DNA of 64,000 bases from Leclercia adecarboxylata. GTDB taxonomy: Bacteria > Pseudomonadota > Gammaproteobacteria > Enterobacterales > Enterobacteriaceae. The DNA lies in NCBI GenBank assembly GCA_901472455.1, contig LR590464.1, positions 3,224,001 to 3,288,000 on the forward strand, given 5' to 3'. The position numbers and the translations under genes were made by a program. The notes beneath the pieces were generated by a model. It was not told the origin of the DNA and made no database searches. It was given only the letters and a program-made list of their open reading frames with translations. This document shows positions 26,545 through 38,859 of this stretch, piece by piece. How positions within the stretch are numbered: position 1 is the stretch's first letter; every line of letters begins with the position of its first letter.

Positions 26545-27770
26545 TTAAAGCGTCTGAAGCAGAGTGGCTAACTGCCGGTTAATCAGGTGTTGATTGAAAT
26601 CGGTCTCTACTTTCCGGCGCGCGTTGTGCAGCACGGGCGAAAGTTCGTGGTCGGCAAGCGCGGCAAAGCGCTCCAGCTGCCCGGCAAGCGCCGCCGGATT
26701 GTTTTCTTCCACCAGCCAGCCGGAGTGGCCGGGTTCGATCAGTTCGGGAATGCCGCTGTGAAACGGTGGAGACAACGGGGATCCCCACCGCCATCGCCTC
26801 CATCAGCGCCACCGGGATCCCTTCCATATCGCCATCGGTACCGGTGACTGACGGCAATAAGAAAGACATCGGCGGCATCGAGCATAGCTTTGACTTCATG
26901 GCTGGGTTTAAACCCCGGCATCTCAACATAGTCTTCCAGCTCGTACTGTTCGATCAGGGTGCGCAGGCGGCGCTCCCAGGGGCCGATGCCGAGAATGCGA
27001 TAGTGAAAAGCAACCCCACGCGCTTTCAGGCTGGCGGCAGGCCTCAATCGCCACGTGAAGCCCTTTTTTCTCGGTCAGGCGCGCCACAGAGATGATCTGC
27101 AGCGGGCTTCCCGGCGTCTTCACCGGCCGTTGGGTAAAGCGTTGCATATCCACGCCCATGCGCGAGACGGTGATCTTCTCGGCCGGGCAACCCATACTTT
27201 TGAGCCGTACGGCCCAGAGATCGCTTATTGGCAGCATCATATCGCCGCGCTGGAACAGGCGTTGATACTCCGGGGTATAGTGCGCCAACACCTCCCGGCT
27301 GGAGATGTCGATTCCCGTGGAAAACGGTGGCAATCTTTCCGTCAATGACCCCCAGCTCACGCAGCTTGGCTGCCGTCACGCCCGCAGGGCCAAAATGGGC
27401 GATAAACACATCCGCGCGCCAGGGGCGTACCGTCTGGCCGCAGATGGCGGAAAGGATCAGGTTGCGCGACTCAGCGCCATAGCGGGAAACGTTCAGCGCT
27501 TTCCACGTGCCCGGGCGATGCAGCCCACGCAGGGGTCTGGCGGCGCGGTAGCACAGCTTCGCGAGCTTGCCCTGCGGTTCATCCTGCAGCCAGCGGGTTT
27601 TGCTGGCCAGGTCGTACTGCGTCCATGCCGCGTGGGTATTTTGCGTGTCGCCCTTTTGCAGGGCGACAATCTCCACGTCATAACCCATATCAATAAACGC
27701 GGTGATCTGGTTCAGCACAAAGGTTTCGGACGAGAGCGGAAATTTCAGTAAGAAGAAACCAACCTTCATT
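26545..27770 (-). CDS. wcaL: Colanic acid glycosyltransferase WcaL (several frameshifts)
   Basis: Family 4 GT-B glycosyltransferase, about 406 residues when corrected. The start at 27770 (MKVGFFLLKFPLSSETFVLNQITAF) overlaps the wcaK stop (ATGA). C-terminal GT4 segments (SVARLTEKKGLHVAIEAC, VEMPGFKPSHEVKAMLDAADVFL, GIPVVST) lie in different frames; breaks fall near 27320, 27040, 26850 and 26770. It acts with WcaA/C/E/I on the cytoplasmic face. Confidence 0.88.
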
Positions 27771-29048
27771 TGCCCTCCCCGACCCCGATCCAGCACCGAT
27801 TTCACCATTCTGATGCCATTTTCACGTTCGGCTTGACCGCCACCGCCAGGCGTTCGTTGATGGCCGGCAACTGGCCGAGGGTGTCGCCCACCATCGGCCC
27901 CCAGGGAGCCATCCAGCAGATGGCGGATATCCACCGCCATCTCCGGCATGCCCAGCTGCTGCATGATCCCGGCAGACTTGTGTTCATAGTTAATGGCGAT
28001 GGCTGGCGTACCAAAGTTCATCGAGATGATCGCCGAATGCAGACGCGTGCCCACCGGTCAGATCGCAGGCTCCCAGCAGCTTGCCCATCTCAAGATCGTT
28101 GAGTTCGTCCATTACCACGTGGTAGCGCGACGGATCGCTGACGTGCTGGCGCAGATTCAGCGCCACCATGCGGTCATCTTTGTTGTAGCTGTCGATCCCG
28201 GTACAGGTGGAGAGCGCCAGCACCTGGTAGCCGCTGTCCAATACCCGGTTGACCACCTCGGCAAAGGCCTTCTCATAGGCCGCCTGGGTGGTACCCAGCC
28301 GTTTGTCGAACGGGGCCAGTTCGCGCAGGGTGATGGCAACCGTTTTTTGCTGCCCGACCACGTTCAGCCAGTGCTGTACGGCGTAGCTGGGGGTAAAGTT
28401 CGCCTCCTGGTGATCCACCAGCCAGGCGGTATCGACGCCCTGCTCCACTTTGCGGGTGTCTATCTCGCTGCGCTGCATCAGATTCAGGCTCACCGACTCG
28501 CGCAGGATCAGGGCATCGCAGTGGCCAAACACATAGTTTGCCAGCTGGTTGAACTGTGGATCCTGGAATGGCCCGACGCTGTGGCCGACCATAAACAGCG
28601 GCTTTTTCGCCATGAAGGTACAGAGCGCGTGCTCGAACTGCGGCACGCCGTAGAGATCAACAAAGAAGGAACCGCCCACCTGGATGATGGCGTCGTAACC
28701 GGAGAGCAGACGAACAAAATCGGTAAAACCCTGGGCGATGGCGATATTGCGCAGCTTACCGGTGTCGGTGACACGCGACAGCAGCACCTGGTGTTGATAG
28801 CGGCGGCGCAGCACCTTCTTTACCCGGCCCATCACGCCTGCGGCATTGTTGTGCTGTTTCATCTGGCTGTAGAGCGGATCGCCCATTACCGGGCGGTTCA
28901 GCAGCCAGGAGGAGCTGACCGGGTAACGGCTCATCACATCGACTTCGGTCTCAGGCGACAGGGTGTAAATGGCATCCAGCAGGCCGCGCAAAATGGCGCT
29001 GTCACCACGGTTACCACAGGTATGGTTGCCCAGAATCAGTAATTTCAT
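27767..29048 (-). CDS. wcaK: Colanic acid pyruvyl transferase WcaK (frameshifted near the 3' end)
   Basis: Polysaccharide pyruvyl transferase family, adding the pyruvate ketal to the colanic acid unit. The first about 330 residues are clean (MKLLILGNHTCGNRGDSAILRGLL, IIQVGGSFFVDLYG, PLFMVGHSVGPFQ). Breaks begin near 28055, and the corrected tail (RLHSAIISMNFGTPAIAINY...MVKSVLDR) ends in a TGA at 27767 overlapping wcaL. Corrected length about 426 residues, as in E. coli. Confidence 0.9.
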
Positions 29049-29063
29049 AATGACCTCTTAAAA

Positions 29064-30542
29064 TTAGCCTGCGCGAAGCAGCGTTTTAATCTTTTCGTTG
29101 CGGCAGAACTGACGCTTAATCTCTACCACCAGCGCATTACGCGACAGCACAATCATCACGGCAAAGGCCACGGCACCCGCAGCCACCTGCACCGCCAGCA
29201 GCGCGGCAAGAGGCAGATGCCCGTTGAGGGCGATGCCCAGGCCATAGCTCACCGCCAGCGTCGGCAGCGACAGGTAAAACGGCAGCCACAGGCTCAGGAT
29301 GTACTGCCGATAGCTGGAACCCAGCACCGGCTTAATCATCACGAAGTAGCTCAGCACGGTGTTAATGATTTGCACCAGCAGGAAGCCCAGCGTCACCCCA
29401 TCGCGCCCGCCAGATGGCCGCCGATGACGATCGCCGGAATAAACAGAAATGTTTTAAACACGTTGAATTTGAAGCTGATATCGACACGGGCTTTCGCCAT
29501 CCAGTAGCGAACCGATCGGGTTGCCGACGGAGCGCAGCAGGCCCACCACGCACAGCAATTGCAGAATCGGCACAATACTGATCCATTTTTCACCGAACAC
29601 CAGCGGCACCATATTGCCGGAGACCACCATCAGCCCCAGCAGCGTCGGGAAGTTAATGATCCCCACCACCGACAGCAGCTTGTAGAAGTTGATCCGCAGC
29701 TTATCGGTATCATCCTGAATTTTGGCGAACGCCGGGAACAGCACGCGGGTGATAATCGGGTTAAGCTTCATCGGCGGCACCACCGCCACGTTGTAGGCCA
29801 GGTTATAGCCCCCCGCCACGCTGGCACCGAGGATGCGCGCCAACACCAGCGTCGAGAGGTTGGTGTTCACATAGTTAATGATGCTGTCGGCGGTCAGCCA
29901 GGCACCGAAGCGCAGGTTGGACGACACCGAAGAGAGGGAGAAGTGAAAACCCGGACGGTAAATCTTGCGGCCAAAGTAGCCGAACAGCAGCGTGCGCACG
30001 GCAGAGTTCACCAGATAGCCAAGGATGGCCGTCATCGCCAGCGGCCAGAAGTGGGCGCTGACCACGGTAAAGGTAAACCCGGCCAGCACCGCGCTGGTTT
30101 CAATCATGCCGATTTTGCTGAACTCCAGCTCCTTTTGCATCAGGGCGCGGAACTGCTGCCCGTGGGGGATGACCACAAAAGCAAACGACAGGGCGCGCAT
30201 TAGCGGGGCCAGCTCCGGGTTATTCAGCGCGTCAGCAATAACATCACTGAGCAGAAACAGCGCCACGAACACCAGCGCACCGAGGCCGACGTTCAGCCAG
30301 TAGAGCGTGGTTAACTCCAGATGGCTGATCTCCTTACGCTGGATGATCGAGTTGGCGATACCGAAGTCCGACAGCGTATCGGCCAGGGCGATGATCACCA
30401 GCGAGACGGTCAACAGGCCAAACTGGTGGTTATCAATGATGCGCGCCAGCACTGTCATCTGCACCAGCCCGAGGCCGATGATGATCACTGTGGCGATAGC
30501 CGACCACTTTGCCCCGCTGAGGGTTTTTTCACGTAAGCTCAT
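29064..30542 (-). CDS. wzxC: Colanic acid flippase WzxC (two compensating indels)
   Basis: Lipid-linked colanic acid unit exporter of about 492 residues with many membrane segments. The N terminus MSLREKTLSGAKWSAIATVII and the motif QRKEISHLELTTLYWLNVG are typical. Indels near 29510 (GSLLMAKARVDISFKFN resumes) and 29400 cancel, so the total length is exactly that expected. It starts 2 bp after the wcaJ stop. Confidence 0.92.
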
Positions 30543-30543
30543 G

Positions 30544-31938
30544 TTAATACGCCGCTTTGTTCACAAAGCCCTTAAAGACGGTGAGAAAAACGATTTTGAT
30601 ATCGAACCAGAGACTCCACTCGCGGATGTACTCCAGATCGAACTCAACGCGTTTTTCCATCTTCTCAAGGGTGTCGGTCTCACCGCGCCAGCCGTTGATC
30701 TGCGCCCAGCCGGTGATGCCCGGTTTCACTTTGTGGCGCAGCATGTAGCCTTCAATCAGGGCGCGATACTGCTCGTTATGGGCCACCGCATGCGGGCGCG
30801 GGCCGACAATCGACATGCCGCCGGTCAGGACGTTGATAAACTGTGGCAATTCGTCCAGCGAGGTGCGGCGCAGGAAATTACCGACGCGGGTGACGCGCGG
30901 ATCGTTTTGCGTCGCCTGGGTCACCACCTGGTCGTTCTCCATCACCTTCATGGAGCGGAATTTCCACACCATAATGGGCTTACCGTCCATGCCGTAGCGG
31001 GTCTGGCGAAAAATAACCGGCCCCGGGGAGGTGATCTTCACCGCCAGCGCGATGGCGCAGAGCACCGGGGAGATCAGCAGCAGGATCAGGGATGAGAGGA
31101 CGATATCTTCCACGCGCTTCAGTACCCGGTTAAGCCCCGAGAGTGGCGTGTCATACAGCGGCACCACCGGCACACCATTCACCTCTTCAATGCGGGAATG
31201 CAGGATGTTAAAGGTGAAGACATCGGGGATCAGGATCACCGAGCAGGTGGTGTCTGCCAGTTTGCGCATCAGGGTTTTGATTCTGGCCTCGTCACTCATC
31301 GGCATGGCGATGTAGACGTTGTGGATCTTGCCGGCTTTAGCATCGTCAACCAGCTGGGAATAGTTACCGGCCCAGTCAGCCGACACGCCGCCGGGCTGCG
31401 CGTCATGATAAACACCGACCACATCGAACCCCAGCCACGGCTCTTTTCGGAAGCCGTCAAGCAGCGCCAGCCCTGCGGGCATACTCCCGGCCACCGCCAC
31501 CCGGCGGGTGTTGTAGCCGCGGTTACGCAGCCAGCCGGCACCGTAGCGGATCAGCGATCGGCAGACCACCATCCCCACGCTGGTGAGCAGATACCAGGCA
31601 AAATAGGTGGCAAAACGATTATCAAAGTCGTTGTTGAAGGCCACCAGCCCGAAGCTGAAGACCAGACTCAAGGTCCAGTTCTGCAACAGCAGCAGGAGTT
31701 CGGTGGCGATCTTGACGCCACGCCATGAGCGGTAGAAGTCGGTCATCCCGCCGATCATCTGGAAAACCACCAGCGCGATCAGCGCCATCAGCAGATGCAT
31801 ATAGAGGAAGGGCAGCCCGCTGAGTTTACACACCATCCACAAGCCACCGAACATGATGGTGATATCAGAAAAACGCTGCACCATAGAGATTAACGATGCA
31901 TTCGTTTTGGCTCGCTCGCGCTTTTTTAGATTTGTCAT
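30544..31938 (-). CDS. wcaJ: Undecaprenyl-phosphate glucose phosphotransferase WcaJ
   Basis: Initiates colanic acid by moving Glc-1-P from UDP-Glc to undecaprenyl phosphate. Intact, 464 residues. N-terminal membrane segments, a middle CoA-binding-like domain, and the C-terminal polyprenyl glycosylphosphotransferase core with [28 protein letters not shown] and [19 protein letters not shown]. It is the only initiating transferase in the window and belongs to colanic acid, not the O-unit. Confidence 0.97.
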   Translation of the reverse strand: MTNLKKRERAKTNASLISMVQRFSDITIMFGGLWMVCKLSGLPFLYMHLLMALIALVVFQMIGGMTDFYRSWRGVKIATELLLLLQNWTLSLVFSFGLVAFNNDFDNRFATYFAWYLLTSVGMVVCRSLIRYGAGWLRNRGYNTRRVAVAGSMPAGLALLDGFRKEPWLGFDVVGVYHDAQPGGVSADWAGNYSQLVDDAKAGKIHNVYIAMPMSDEARIKTLMRKLADTTCSVILIPDVFTFNILHSRIEEVNGVPVVPLYDTPLSGLNRVLKRVEDIVLSSLILLLISPVLCAIALAVKITSPGPVIFRQTRYGMDGKPIMVWKFRSMKVMENDQVVTQATQNDPRVTRVGNFLRRTSLDELPQFINVLTGGMSIVGPRPHAVAHNEQYRALIEGYMLRHKVKPGITGWAQINGWRGETDTLEKMEKRVEFDLEYIREWSLWFDIKIVFLTVFKGFVNKAAY

Positions 31939-31954
31939 CGTTGTTCCTGTTTCA

Positions 31955-31985
31955 GGGTCCCCTCCCCCGTCGGGAGAGGGGCAAG
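31955..31985. repeat. GC-rich imperfect palindrome between cpsG and wcaJ
   Basis: In the 49-bp spacer, CCCCTCCCCC faces GGGAGAGGGG around GTC. The core closely resembles the CTCTCCCC/GGGGAGAGG hairpins of the yegH-asmA array, so it is probably a member of the same short intergenic palindrome family. Confidence 0.55.
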
Positions 31986-31987
31986 GA

Positions 31988-33364
31988 TTACTGATTCAAC
32001 AGCGCCATAATGTCCTGCGTTCGCGCTGCCATCCAGCGCCGCATCGGCGCGGGATTCCACGTTCAGGCGCACCACCGGCTCGGTGTTTGACGAACGTAAA
32101 TTGAAGCGCCACTGGGGGAAGGTCATGCTGATGCCGTCGGTGCGGTCAATTTCCAGCGCGTGCAGGGCAAAGTGGTTCTCCACGCGGGCAATCGCCTCGG
32201 CAGGCGCGGCGAGGGTGCTGTTGATCTCTCCGCTCCGCCGGGAACGCCGCCATGCGGTCGCGGACCAGCTCGCCCAACGACTGTCCCTTCAGGCACAGCA
32301 GTTCGGTAACCAGCAGCCACGGGATCATCCCGCTGTCGCAGTAGGCAAAATCACGGAAGTAGTGATGAGCACTCATCTCGCCGCCGTAAATGGCATCTTC
32401 TTCGCGCATCCGCTCTTTGATAAACGCATGCCCGGTTTTCGACATCACCGGCGTACCGCCCGCCGCAGCGACCCACATCCACCGTGTTCCAGGAGAGACG
32501 CGGGTCGTGAATGATGCGCGAGCCAGGGTTTTTCTCGAGGAAGGCTTCTGCCAGCAGGCCGACAATGTAATAGCCCTCGATAAACTGCCCTTTTTCATCG
32601 AACAGGAAGCAGCGGTCGAAATCGCCGTCAAAGGCAATGCCCATGTCTGCGCCATGCTCAATCACGGCGTTGCGGGTATCGGCGCGGCACTCCGGCAGCA
32701 GCGGATTGGGAATGCCATTCGGGAACGTGCCGTCCGGGGTGTTATGGACTTTAACGAAGGTCACCGGCACGTTAAGCGCTTTAAAGCGGGCTTCAAGGGC
32801 ATCGACTACCGGACCAGCCGCACCGTTGCCGGAGTTGATAACCAGCTTCAGCGGCTTAAGGTTCGCGAGGTTGATGTAGCCCAGCAGGTGGTCGATATAG
32901 GCGTCACGCAGATCGATTTTTTTTATAGCTGCCGCGTTTGGCTTCGTTCACCGGCGGGAAATCGTTGGCTTCCGCCAGACGCTGGACGTCGCGCAGGCCG
33001 GTATCGCCACTGATTGGGCGGGCGCCTTCGCGCACCAGCTTCATGCCGTTGTAGTCCATCGGGTTATGGCTGGCGGTCACTTCGATCCCACCATCGACAC
33101 CTAAATGGAAGGTGGCGAAGTAGATCTCTTCGGTGCCGGATAAACCGATATCCAGCACGTCGACGCCGCCGCATCCTGTAACCCTTTTGCCAGCGCCAGT
33201 TTCAGGGATTCGCTGGTCAGACGCACGTCGCCGCCCAGCACAATGGTTTTCGGCTTTAAATATTCGCCGTACGCACGGCCAATGCGCCAGGCAATGTCCT
33301 CATTCAGCTCTTCACCGAGCTTGCCGCGAATATCGTAGGCTTTAAAACAGGTTAATTTTTGCAT
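31988..33364 (-). CDS. cpsG: Phosphomannomutase CpsG/ManB (many frameshifts)
   Basis: Interconverts Man-6-P and Man-1-P for GDP-mannose. Corrected length about 458 residues. Pieces in order: [22 protein letters not shown], the phosphoserine loop [19 protein letters not shown], the metal loop [28 protein letters not shown] and [17 protein letters not shown]. The second ATG of an ATGATG pair (33364) fits spacing from AGGGG and homology. At least five indels are spread along it. It ends [13 protein letters not shown] at 31988. Confidence 0.88.
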
Positions 33365-33427
33365 CATTACCCCTTATTCAGGCAACAGTTGGCCCGACCC
33401 GGACAGGGCCAATTAAATTTTTTGTTT

Positions 33428-33462
33428 TCATAGGCCCGGTAAGCGCAGCGCCACCGGGCAAA
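33428..33462. repeat. REP-like palindrome between cpsB and cpsG
   Basis: Imperfect palindrome GGCCCGGTAAGCGCAGCG followed by CCACCGGGC, matching the Enterobacter-type repetitive extragenic palindrome (GCCCGGTGGCGCTGCGCTTACC on the opposite strand). It lies in the 109-bp gap between cpsB and cpsG and could act on mRNA stability inside the operon. Confidence 0.7.
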
Positions 33463-33473
33463 ATGCGTGAGTG

Positions 33474-34908
33474 CTAAACCCTGCCGTACCTGTCCTCAAA
33501 GCGGACAATATCGTCCTCTTCCAGGTACGAGCCGGAGCGCACTTCAATCAGATCGAGCGGGATTTTTCCCGGGTTTTCCAGGCAGTGGGTCGCCCCCAGC
33601 GGGATGTAGATCGATTCGTTTTCACCCAGCAGCGTCACCACGTCGTCGATGGTCACTTTGGCCGTGCCCGCTACCACCACCCAGTGCTCGGCACGGTGAT
33701 GATGCATCTGCACCGACAGCCCCTCGCCCGGTTTAACGGTGATGCGTTTGACCTGGTAGCGATCGCCCTCGTCGATAGAGTCGTATTTGCCCCCACGGCG
33801 ATAAACTTCGCGGTGAATGTGGTGCTCATGGCGGCCATCGGCCTTAATCTGTTCCACCACTTTTTTAACGTCCTGCACCGCGTTGCGATCGGCAATCAGC
33901 ACCGCGTCTTTGGTCTGTACCACTACCAGATCCTTCACCCCGACGGTGGTCACCAGCCCGGATTCGGCATAGACGTAGCTGTTCTCGGTTTTATGGCTGA
34001 TCACGTCCCCGTGATGGACGTTGCCTTCCGGGGTCTGGGCGCTGATCTCCCACAGTGAAGACCAGGAGCCGACGTCGCTCCAGCCAGCATCCATTGGGAC
34101 GGACGACCGCATCGGCAGTACGCTCCATTACCGCGTAATCCACCGACTCTTCCGGGCAGGCGAGGAACGCCGCTTCATCGACGCGAATAAAATCCAGATC
34201 CGGGTCAACGGTCGCCATTGCCTGCTGGCACGCGTTAAGGATGTCCGGGCGGTATTTCTCCAGCTCTTCCAGATAACGGCCGGCGCGGAACAGGAACATG
34301 CCGCTGTTCCAGTAGTACTCACCGCTGGCGACGTAGGCCTGCGCGGTTTCCAGATTTGGTTTTTCGACAAACTGCGCCACGTCAAAGGCCAGGCTCTCGC
34401 CCTCGCCCGGGGTGACGTTGCCACGGCGAATATAGCCATAGCCGGTTCGGCAGATCCGGCACGATGCCCGAAAGGTCACCAGCTTGCCGCTCTCGGCATA
34501 CGGAATGGCTGAACGCACGGCGTCGCGGAAGGCATCTTCCTGCTGAATCACGTGGTCGGCGGCCAGCACCAGCATCAGCGGATCGCAATCCGGGCTGCTG
34601 CGCTGGCGGCCAGGGCTGCCAGGGCGATGGCCGGGCGGTGTTACGGCCCGCAGGCTCCAGAATGATATTTTCGGTCAGTTTGTTCAGCTGACGCAGCTGC
34701 TCGGCGACAATGAAACGGTGCTGTTCGTTACAGATCACCACCGGCTTTCACACATCACGCCATTGAGACGGTTCACCGTCGTCTGCAGCATGGTGAGTTC
34801 CCCTTTCAGGCAGAGGAACTGTTTCGGATAGAGCACGCGGGAGAGCGGCCACAACCGGCTGCCAGAGCCACCTGCCATCACCACCGGGTACAACGTATTT
34901 TTACTCAT
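33474..34908 (-). CDS. cpsB: Mannose-1-phosphate guanylyltransferase CpsB/ManC (several frameshifts)
   Basis: Makes GDP-mannose. Corrected length about 478 residues. The start at 34908 lies 4 bp from the wcaI stop. The pyrophosphorylase part shows [10 protein letters not shown] and [13 protein letters not shown]; the C-terminal cupin-like isomerase domain shows [23 protein letters not shown] and [13 protein letters not shown]. Indels near 34740, 34630, 34450 and 34100 break it. Confidence 0.88.
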
Positions 34909-34911
34909 GAT

Positions 34912-36137
34912 TTATCCCCGAATATCTGCAATAAACTGGCTCAGCACGTTCTCTTTCTCGATCGTGCGTTCGGCATAGTCACGGGCTACCGTGTTCTCTT
35001 TGGGCATCGTCCAGCGCCTGTTCGATCCCGGCCACCAGCGCGGGTACTGACTCGGGTTCAACGCATACGGCGATCCCCGGCAGGCTGGTACACAGCTGAC
35101 CCAGCTCGGTGTGGGCTTCGGCGGTGATCACCGCGTTACCGCCCACCGCCAGAATATTGGTCAGCTTGGAGGGCAGAACCGCATCCGCCGCGCCGCGCTT
35201 TTGCACCACCAGATGGCAGTCAGCCATTTTCAGCAGCGCCGGTAGGGCGTCGTAAGATTGCAGCGGGAAGAACTGAATATTCTGCAGGCCGCGCTCGCGG
35301 GCCATTTTCTCCAGCCGCGCTTTACCGCCGCCCTGCCCGACAATCACAAACTGCCAGGGCTTATCGCTGAGCGCAGCAGCGGCATCGATCACGTTTTCCA
35401 GCCCCTGCTTCTCACCGATGTTGCCGGAATAGAGAACGATTTTGTGTGCCTCGGCCAGACCCAGCTGCGCACGCAGCGCCGCCACGTCGGCAGGCGCTAC
35501 GTCGCGAAAACGCGCCACTTCCGACCAGTTGGGGAAGAAGATCACCTTTTCCGCTGCCACGCCCTTCTCCTGCGCTTTGTTCATCATTGAGCGAGAGATA
35601 GTCGAGACGTAATCGACGTTGTGCAGGCCGCTGCGCTCAAACGCGCTGGCCAGTCTGGCGACTTTGCCGCCCTTGCCTTTGCCCGCCATACCCAGGCCGA
35701 GCATGGCGTCCACTTCATAATCCTGAATGTGTAACAACGTGCGGGCGCCAGAGAGTTTGCCCAGCAGGCGCATGCCTGGGGTACAAAACAGGGTGGGCAC
35801 CACGCCAATAATGCGATCCGGCTTCCAGCGACGTTGCGCCATCAGCGGGAAGAAACTGCTCAGGGCAAAGCTGCCCAGGTGAATCAAACGCTTTAAGGTC
35901 GATGGCTGCTTCGGCACATACAGCGGGCAGCGCCAGACGGTGGGCCGCTCCCTCTTCGCGGCGGTAGCGCCAGCTGGAGTAGTGCTTACCTACCTGCCAT
36001 TCCGGGTAGTAAGGCGGGGCCGTAATGACCCGCACCTCATGCCCCTGGCTGGCCATCCACTCCACCATCTCGCCGGTGTATTTGCCGATACCGGTGAGCT
36101 CTGGCGAGTAGTTAATTCCGTACACAAGGATTTTCAT
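34912..36137 (-). CDS. wcaI: Colanic acid glycosyltransferase WcaI (two frameshifts)
   Basis: GT4 family, likely fucosyltransferase of the colanic acid unit. The start at 36137 (MKILVYGINYSPELTGIGKYTGEM) is chosen over 36146 because only this leaves room for AAGGATG as ribosome site. That ribosome site lies inside the ERIC element. Frame breaks fall near 35930 (VWRCPLYVPKQPSTLKRL) and 35005 (tail ERTIEKENVLSQFIADIRG). Corrected length 407 residues, as in E. coli. GT4 motif QKRGAADAVLPSKLTNILAVGG is present. Confidence 0.9.
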
Positions 36138-36259
36138 ACACTTCATCCTTCAACCTGACTCTGCGTTGGCTGCGTCTGCTCACCCCAGTCACTTGCTTCA
36201 GCAAGCTCCTGGGGATTCCCAGACTTGCCGCCTTGATTCAGGCTGAATGATTTCGTGTA
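36137..36259 (-). repeat. ERIC element inserted at the gmm/wcaI junction
   Basis: 123 bp bounded by TACAC inverted ends. The minus strand contains the hallmark GAATCCCCAGGAGCTT and AAGTGACTGGGGTGAG segments and GCAGCCAACGCAG of the enterobacterial repetitive intergenic consensus. It begins just after codons for GVPG of gmm and ends at the A of the wcaI start codon. In E. coli these two genes overlap by ATGA, so the element has entered that overlap. Confidence 0.93.
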
Positions 36260-36736
36260 ACATCCCGGCACCCCGGCCTGACGATCCGCCAGGAAGTAGG
36301 CCCGGCTGTTGTCATGCACGTTATCGCTTGCCAGCAGGGCATCCGGCTTGAGCCAGCGATAGTCGTCATGCTGAGCATCAGGCAGACGCAGGTCTGCCTC
36401 ATTCACTTGCAGGCGATATCCGAGCACCACGTAGTGGGTGGTGAAATCGGTGCCGGAAAAGTTGTCGTCATAGAAGTGCTGCCAGACGCCGTAGAACTGC
36501 CCCGCCGTCATTGGCAGGCGCAGCCCCAGCTCCGCTTGCGTCAGACGTGCAAAGGCATTTTCCAGCGTCTCGTCTTTCTGCACTCGCCCACCCGGCACGA
36601 ACCAGTAGCCCTGCGCCGGACGGTTGGTACGCTGCCCGAGCAGAAACTCGCCCCGCTCGTTCTCCACAATCAGATCGATGGAGATAAGCGGAGTGGAACG
36701 CACCACAGTGGCAAAATCTTCCTGACTTAAAAACAT
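36143..36736 (-). CDS. gmm: GDP-mannose mannosyl hydrolase with ERIC-encoded C-terminal extension
   Basis: Nudix-related hydrolase splitting GDP-mannose or GDP-glucose, tuning GDP-sugar levels. The start at 36736 ([19 protein letters not shown]) lies 2 bp after the fcl stop. An upstream extension to 36775 would run into fcl and is rejected. The atypical Nudix box reads [21 protein letters not shown]. The conserved part ends at residue about 158 (ADRQAGVPG). The following 39 residues ([20 protein letters not shown] onward) are translated from the ERIC element, which also supplies the stop. Total 197 residues against the usual about 160. Also known as wcaH. Confidence 0.93.
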   Translation of the reverse strand: MFLSQEDFATVVRSTPLISIDLIVENERGEFLLGQRTNRPAQGYWFVPGGRVQKDETLENAFARLTQAELGLRLPMTAGQFYGVWQHFYDDNFSGTDFTTHYVVLGYRLQVNEADLRLPDAQHDDYRWLKPDALLASDNVHDNSRAYFLADRQAGVPGCYTKSFSLNQGGKSGNPQELAEASDWGEQTQPTQSQVEG

Positions 36737-36738
36737 AT

Positions 36739-37704
36739 CTACCCCCGGAAGCGCTGCTGGTTTTCCAGGAACCACTGGTAGGTACTGGCCAGCCCCTGCG
36801 CCAGGTTCACCTCGTGGAACCAGCCCAGCTGATGCAGACGGGTCACATCCAACAGCTTGCGCGGTGTGCCGTCAGGTTTGCTGGCATCGAAGGCGACGCG
36901 GCCCTTGTATCCCACCACCTGAGCAATGGTCTCTGCCAGCTCGCGGATGGTGCAATCCACCCCGGTACCGACGTTGATGTGCGACAGCATCGGCTCGGTG
37001 TTCTCCTGCCACACCTCGCGGGCCAGTTCCATGACGTGAATGCTGGCAGCAGCCATATCATCCACGTGCAGGAATTCACGCATTGGCGTGCCGCTGCCCC
37101 ACACCACCACTTCCGGTGCGTTGTTCGCGGTTGCCTCGTGAAAACGACGCAGCAGAGCCGGGATCACATGGGAGTTGCTCGGGTGGAAGTTATCGTTCGG
37201 CCCGTACAGGTTGGTCGGCATCACCGAGCGATAGTCGCGGCCATGCTGGCGGTTATAGGACTCGCACAGCTTGATCCCGGCAATCTTGGCGATGGCGTAC
37301 GGCTCGTTGGTCGCTTCAAGCGTGCCCTGCAGCAGTTCGCTCTCGGCAATCGGCTGTTTCGCCATCTTCGGGTAGATACAGGAGGATCCGAGGAACAGCA
37401 GCTTATTCACGTTATGCAAATGCGCAGCGTGAATGATGTTGCTCTCGATCATCATGTTTTCGTAGATGAAATCCGCCGGGTAGGTGTTGTTGGCGACAAT
37501 GCCGCCCACTTTTGCCGCCGCCAGATAAACCTGGTCGATGCGCTGGTCGGCAAAAAATGCCTGCACCGCAACGGGATCCAGCAGATTCAGTTCATCACGG
37601 GTGCGCAGCACCAGCTCGACGTCGCCCCGCTGTTCCAGCTGGCGAACAATCGCGGAACCCACCATTCCGCGATGACCGGCAACAAAGATTCGTTGTTTGC
37701 TCAT
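36739..37704 (-). CDS. fcl: GDP-L-fucose synthase
   Basis: Bifunctional epimerase/reductase turning GDP-4-keto-6-deoxymannose into GDP-L-fucose. Intact, 321 residues. NADP loop [11 protein letters not shown] (9-19), SSCIYP, active site [26 protein letters not shown]. It is preceded in the same frame by gmd because the gmd stop is disrupted; ATG at 37704 ([13 protein letters not shown]) is the family start. Also called wcaG. Confidence 0.95.
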   Translation of the reverse strand: MSKQRIFVAGHRGMVGSAIVRQLEQRGDVELVLRTRDELNLLDPVAVQAFFADQRIDQVYLAAAKVGGIVANNTYPADFIYENMMIESNIIHAAHLHNVNKLLFLGSSCIYPKMAKQPIAESELLQGTLEATNEPYAIAKIAGIKLCESYNRQHGRDYRSVMPTNLYGPNDNFHPSNSHVIPALLRRFHEATANNAPEVVVWGSGTPMREFLHVDDMAAASIHVMELAREVWQENTEPMLSHINVGTGVDCTIRELAETIAQVVGYKGRVAFDASKPDGTPRKLLDVTRLHQLGWFHEVNLAQGLASTYQWFLENQQRFRG

Positions 37705-37706
37705 AC

Positions 37707-38859
<1,153 letters not shown>

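Noticed and set aside
27993..29042. 349-codon plus-strand open frame
   Set aside because: Antisense to wcaK; no family resemblance and no translation signal.
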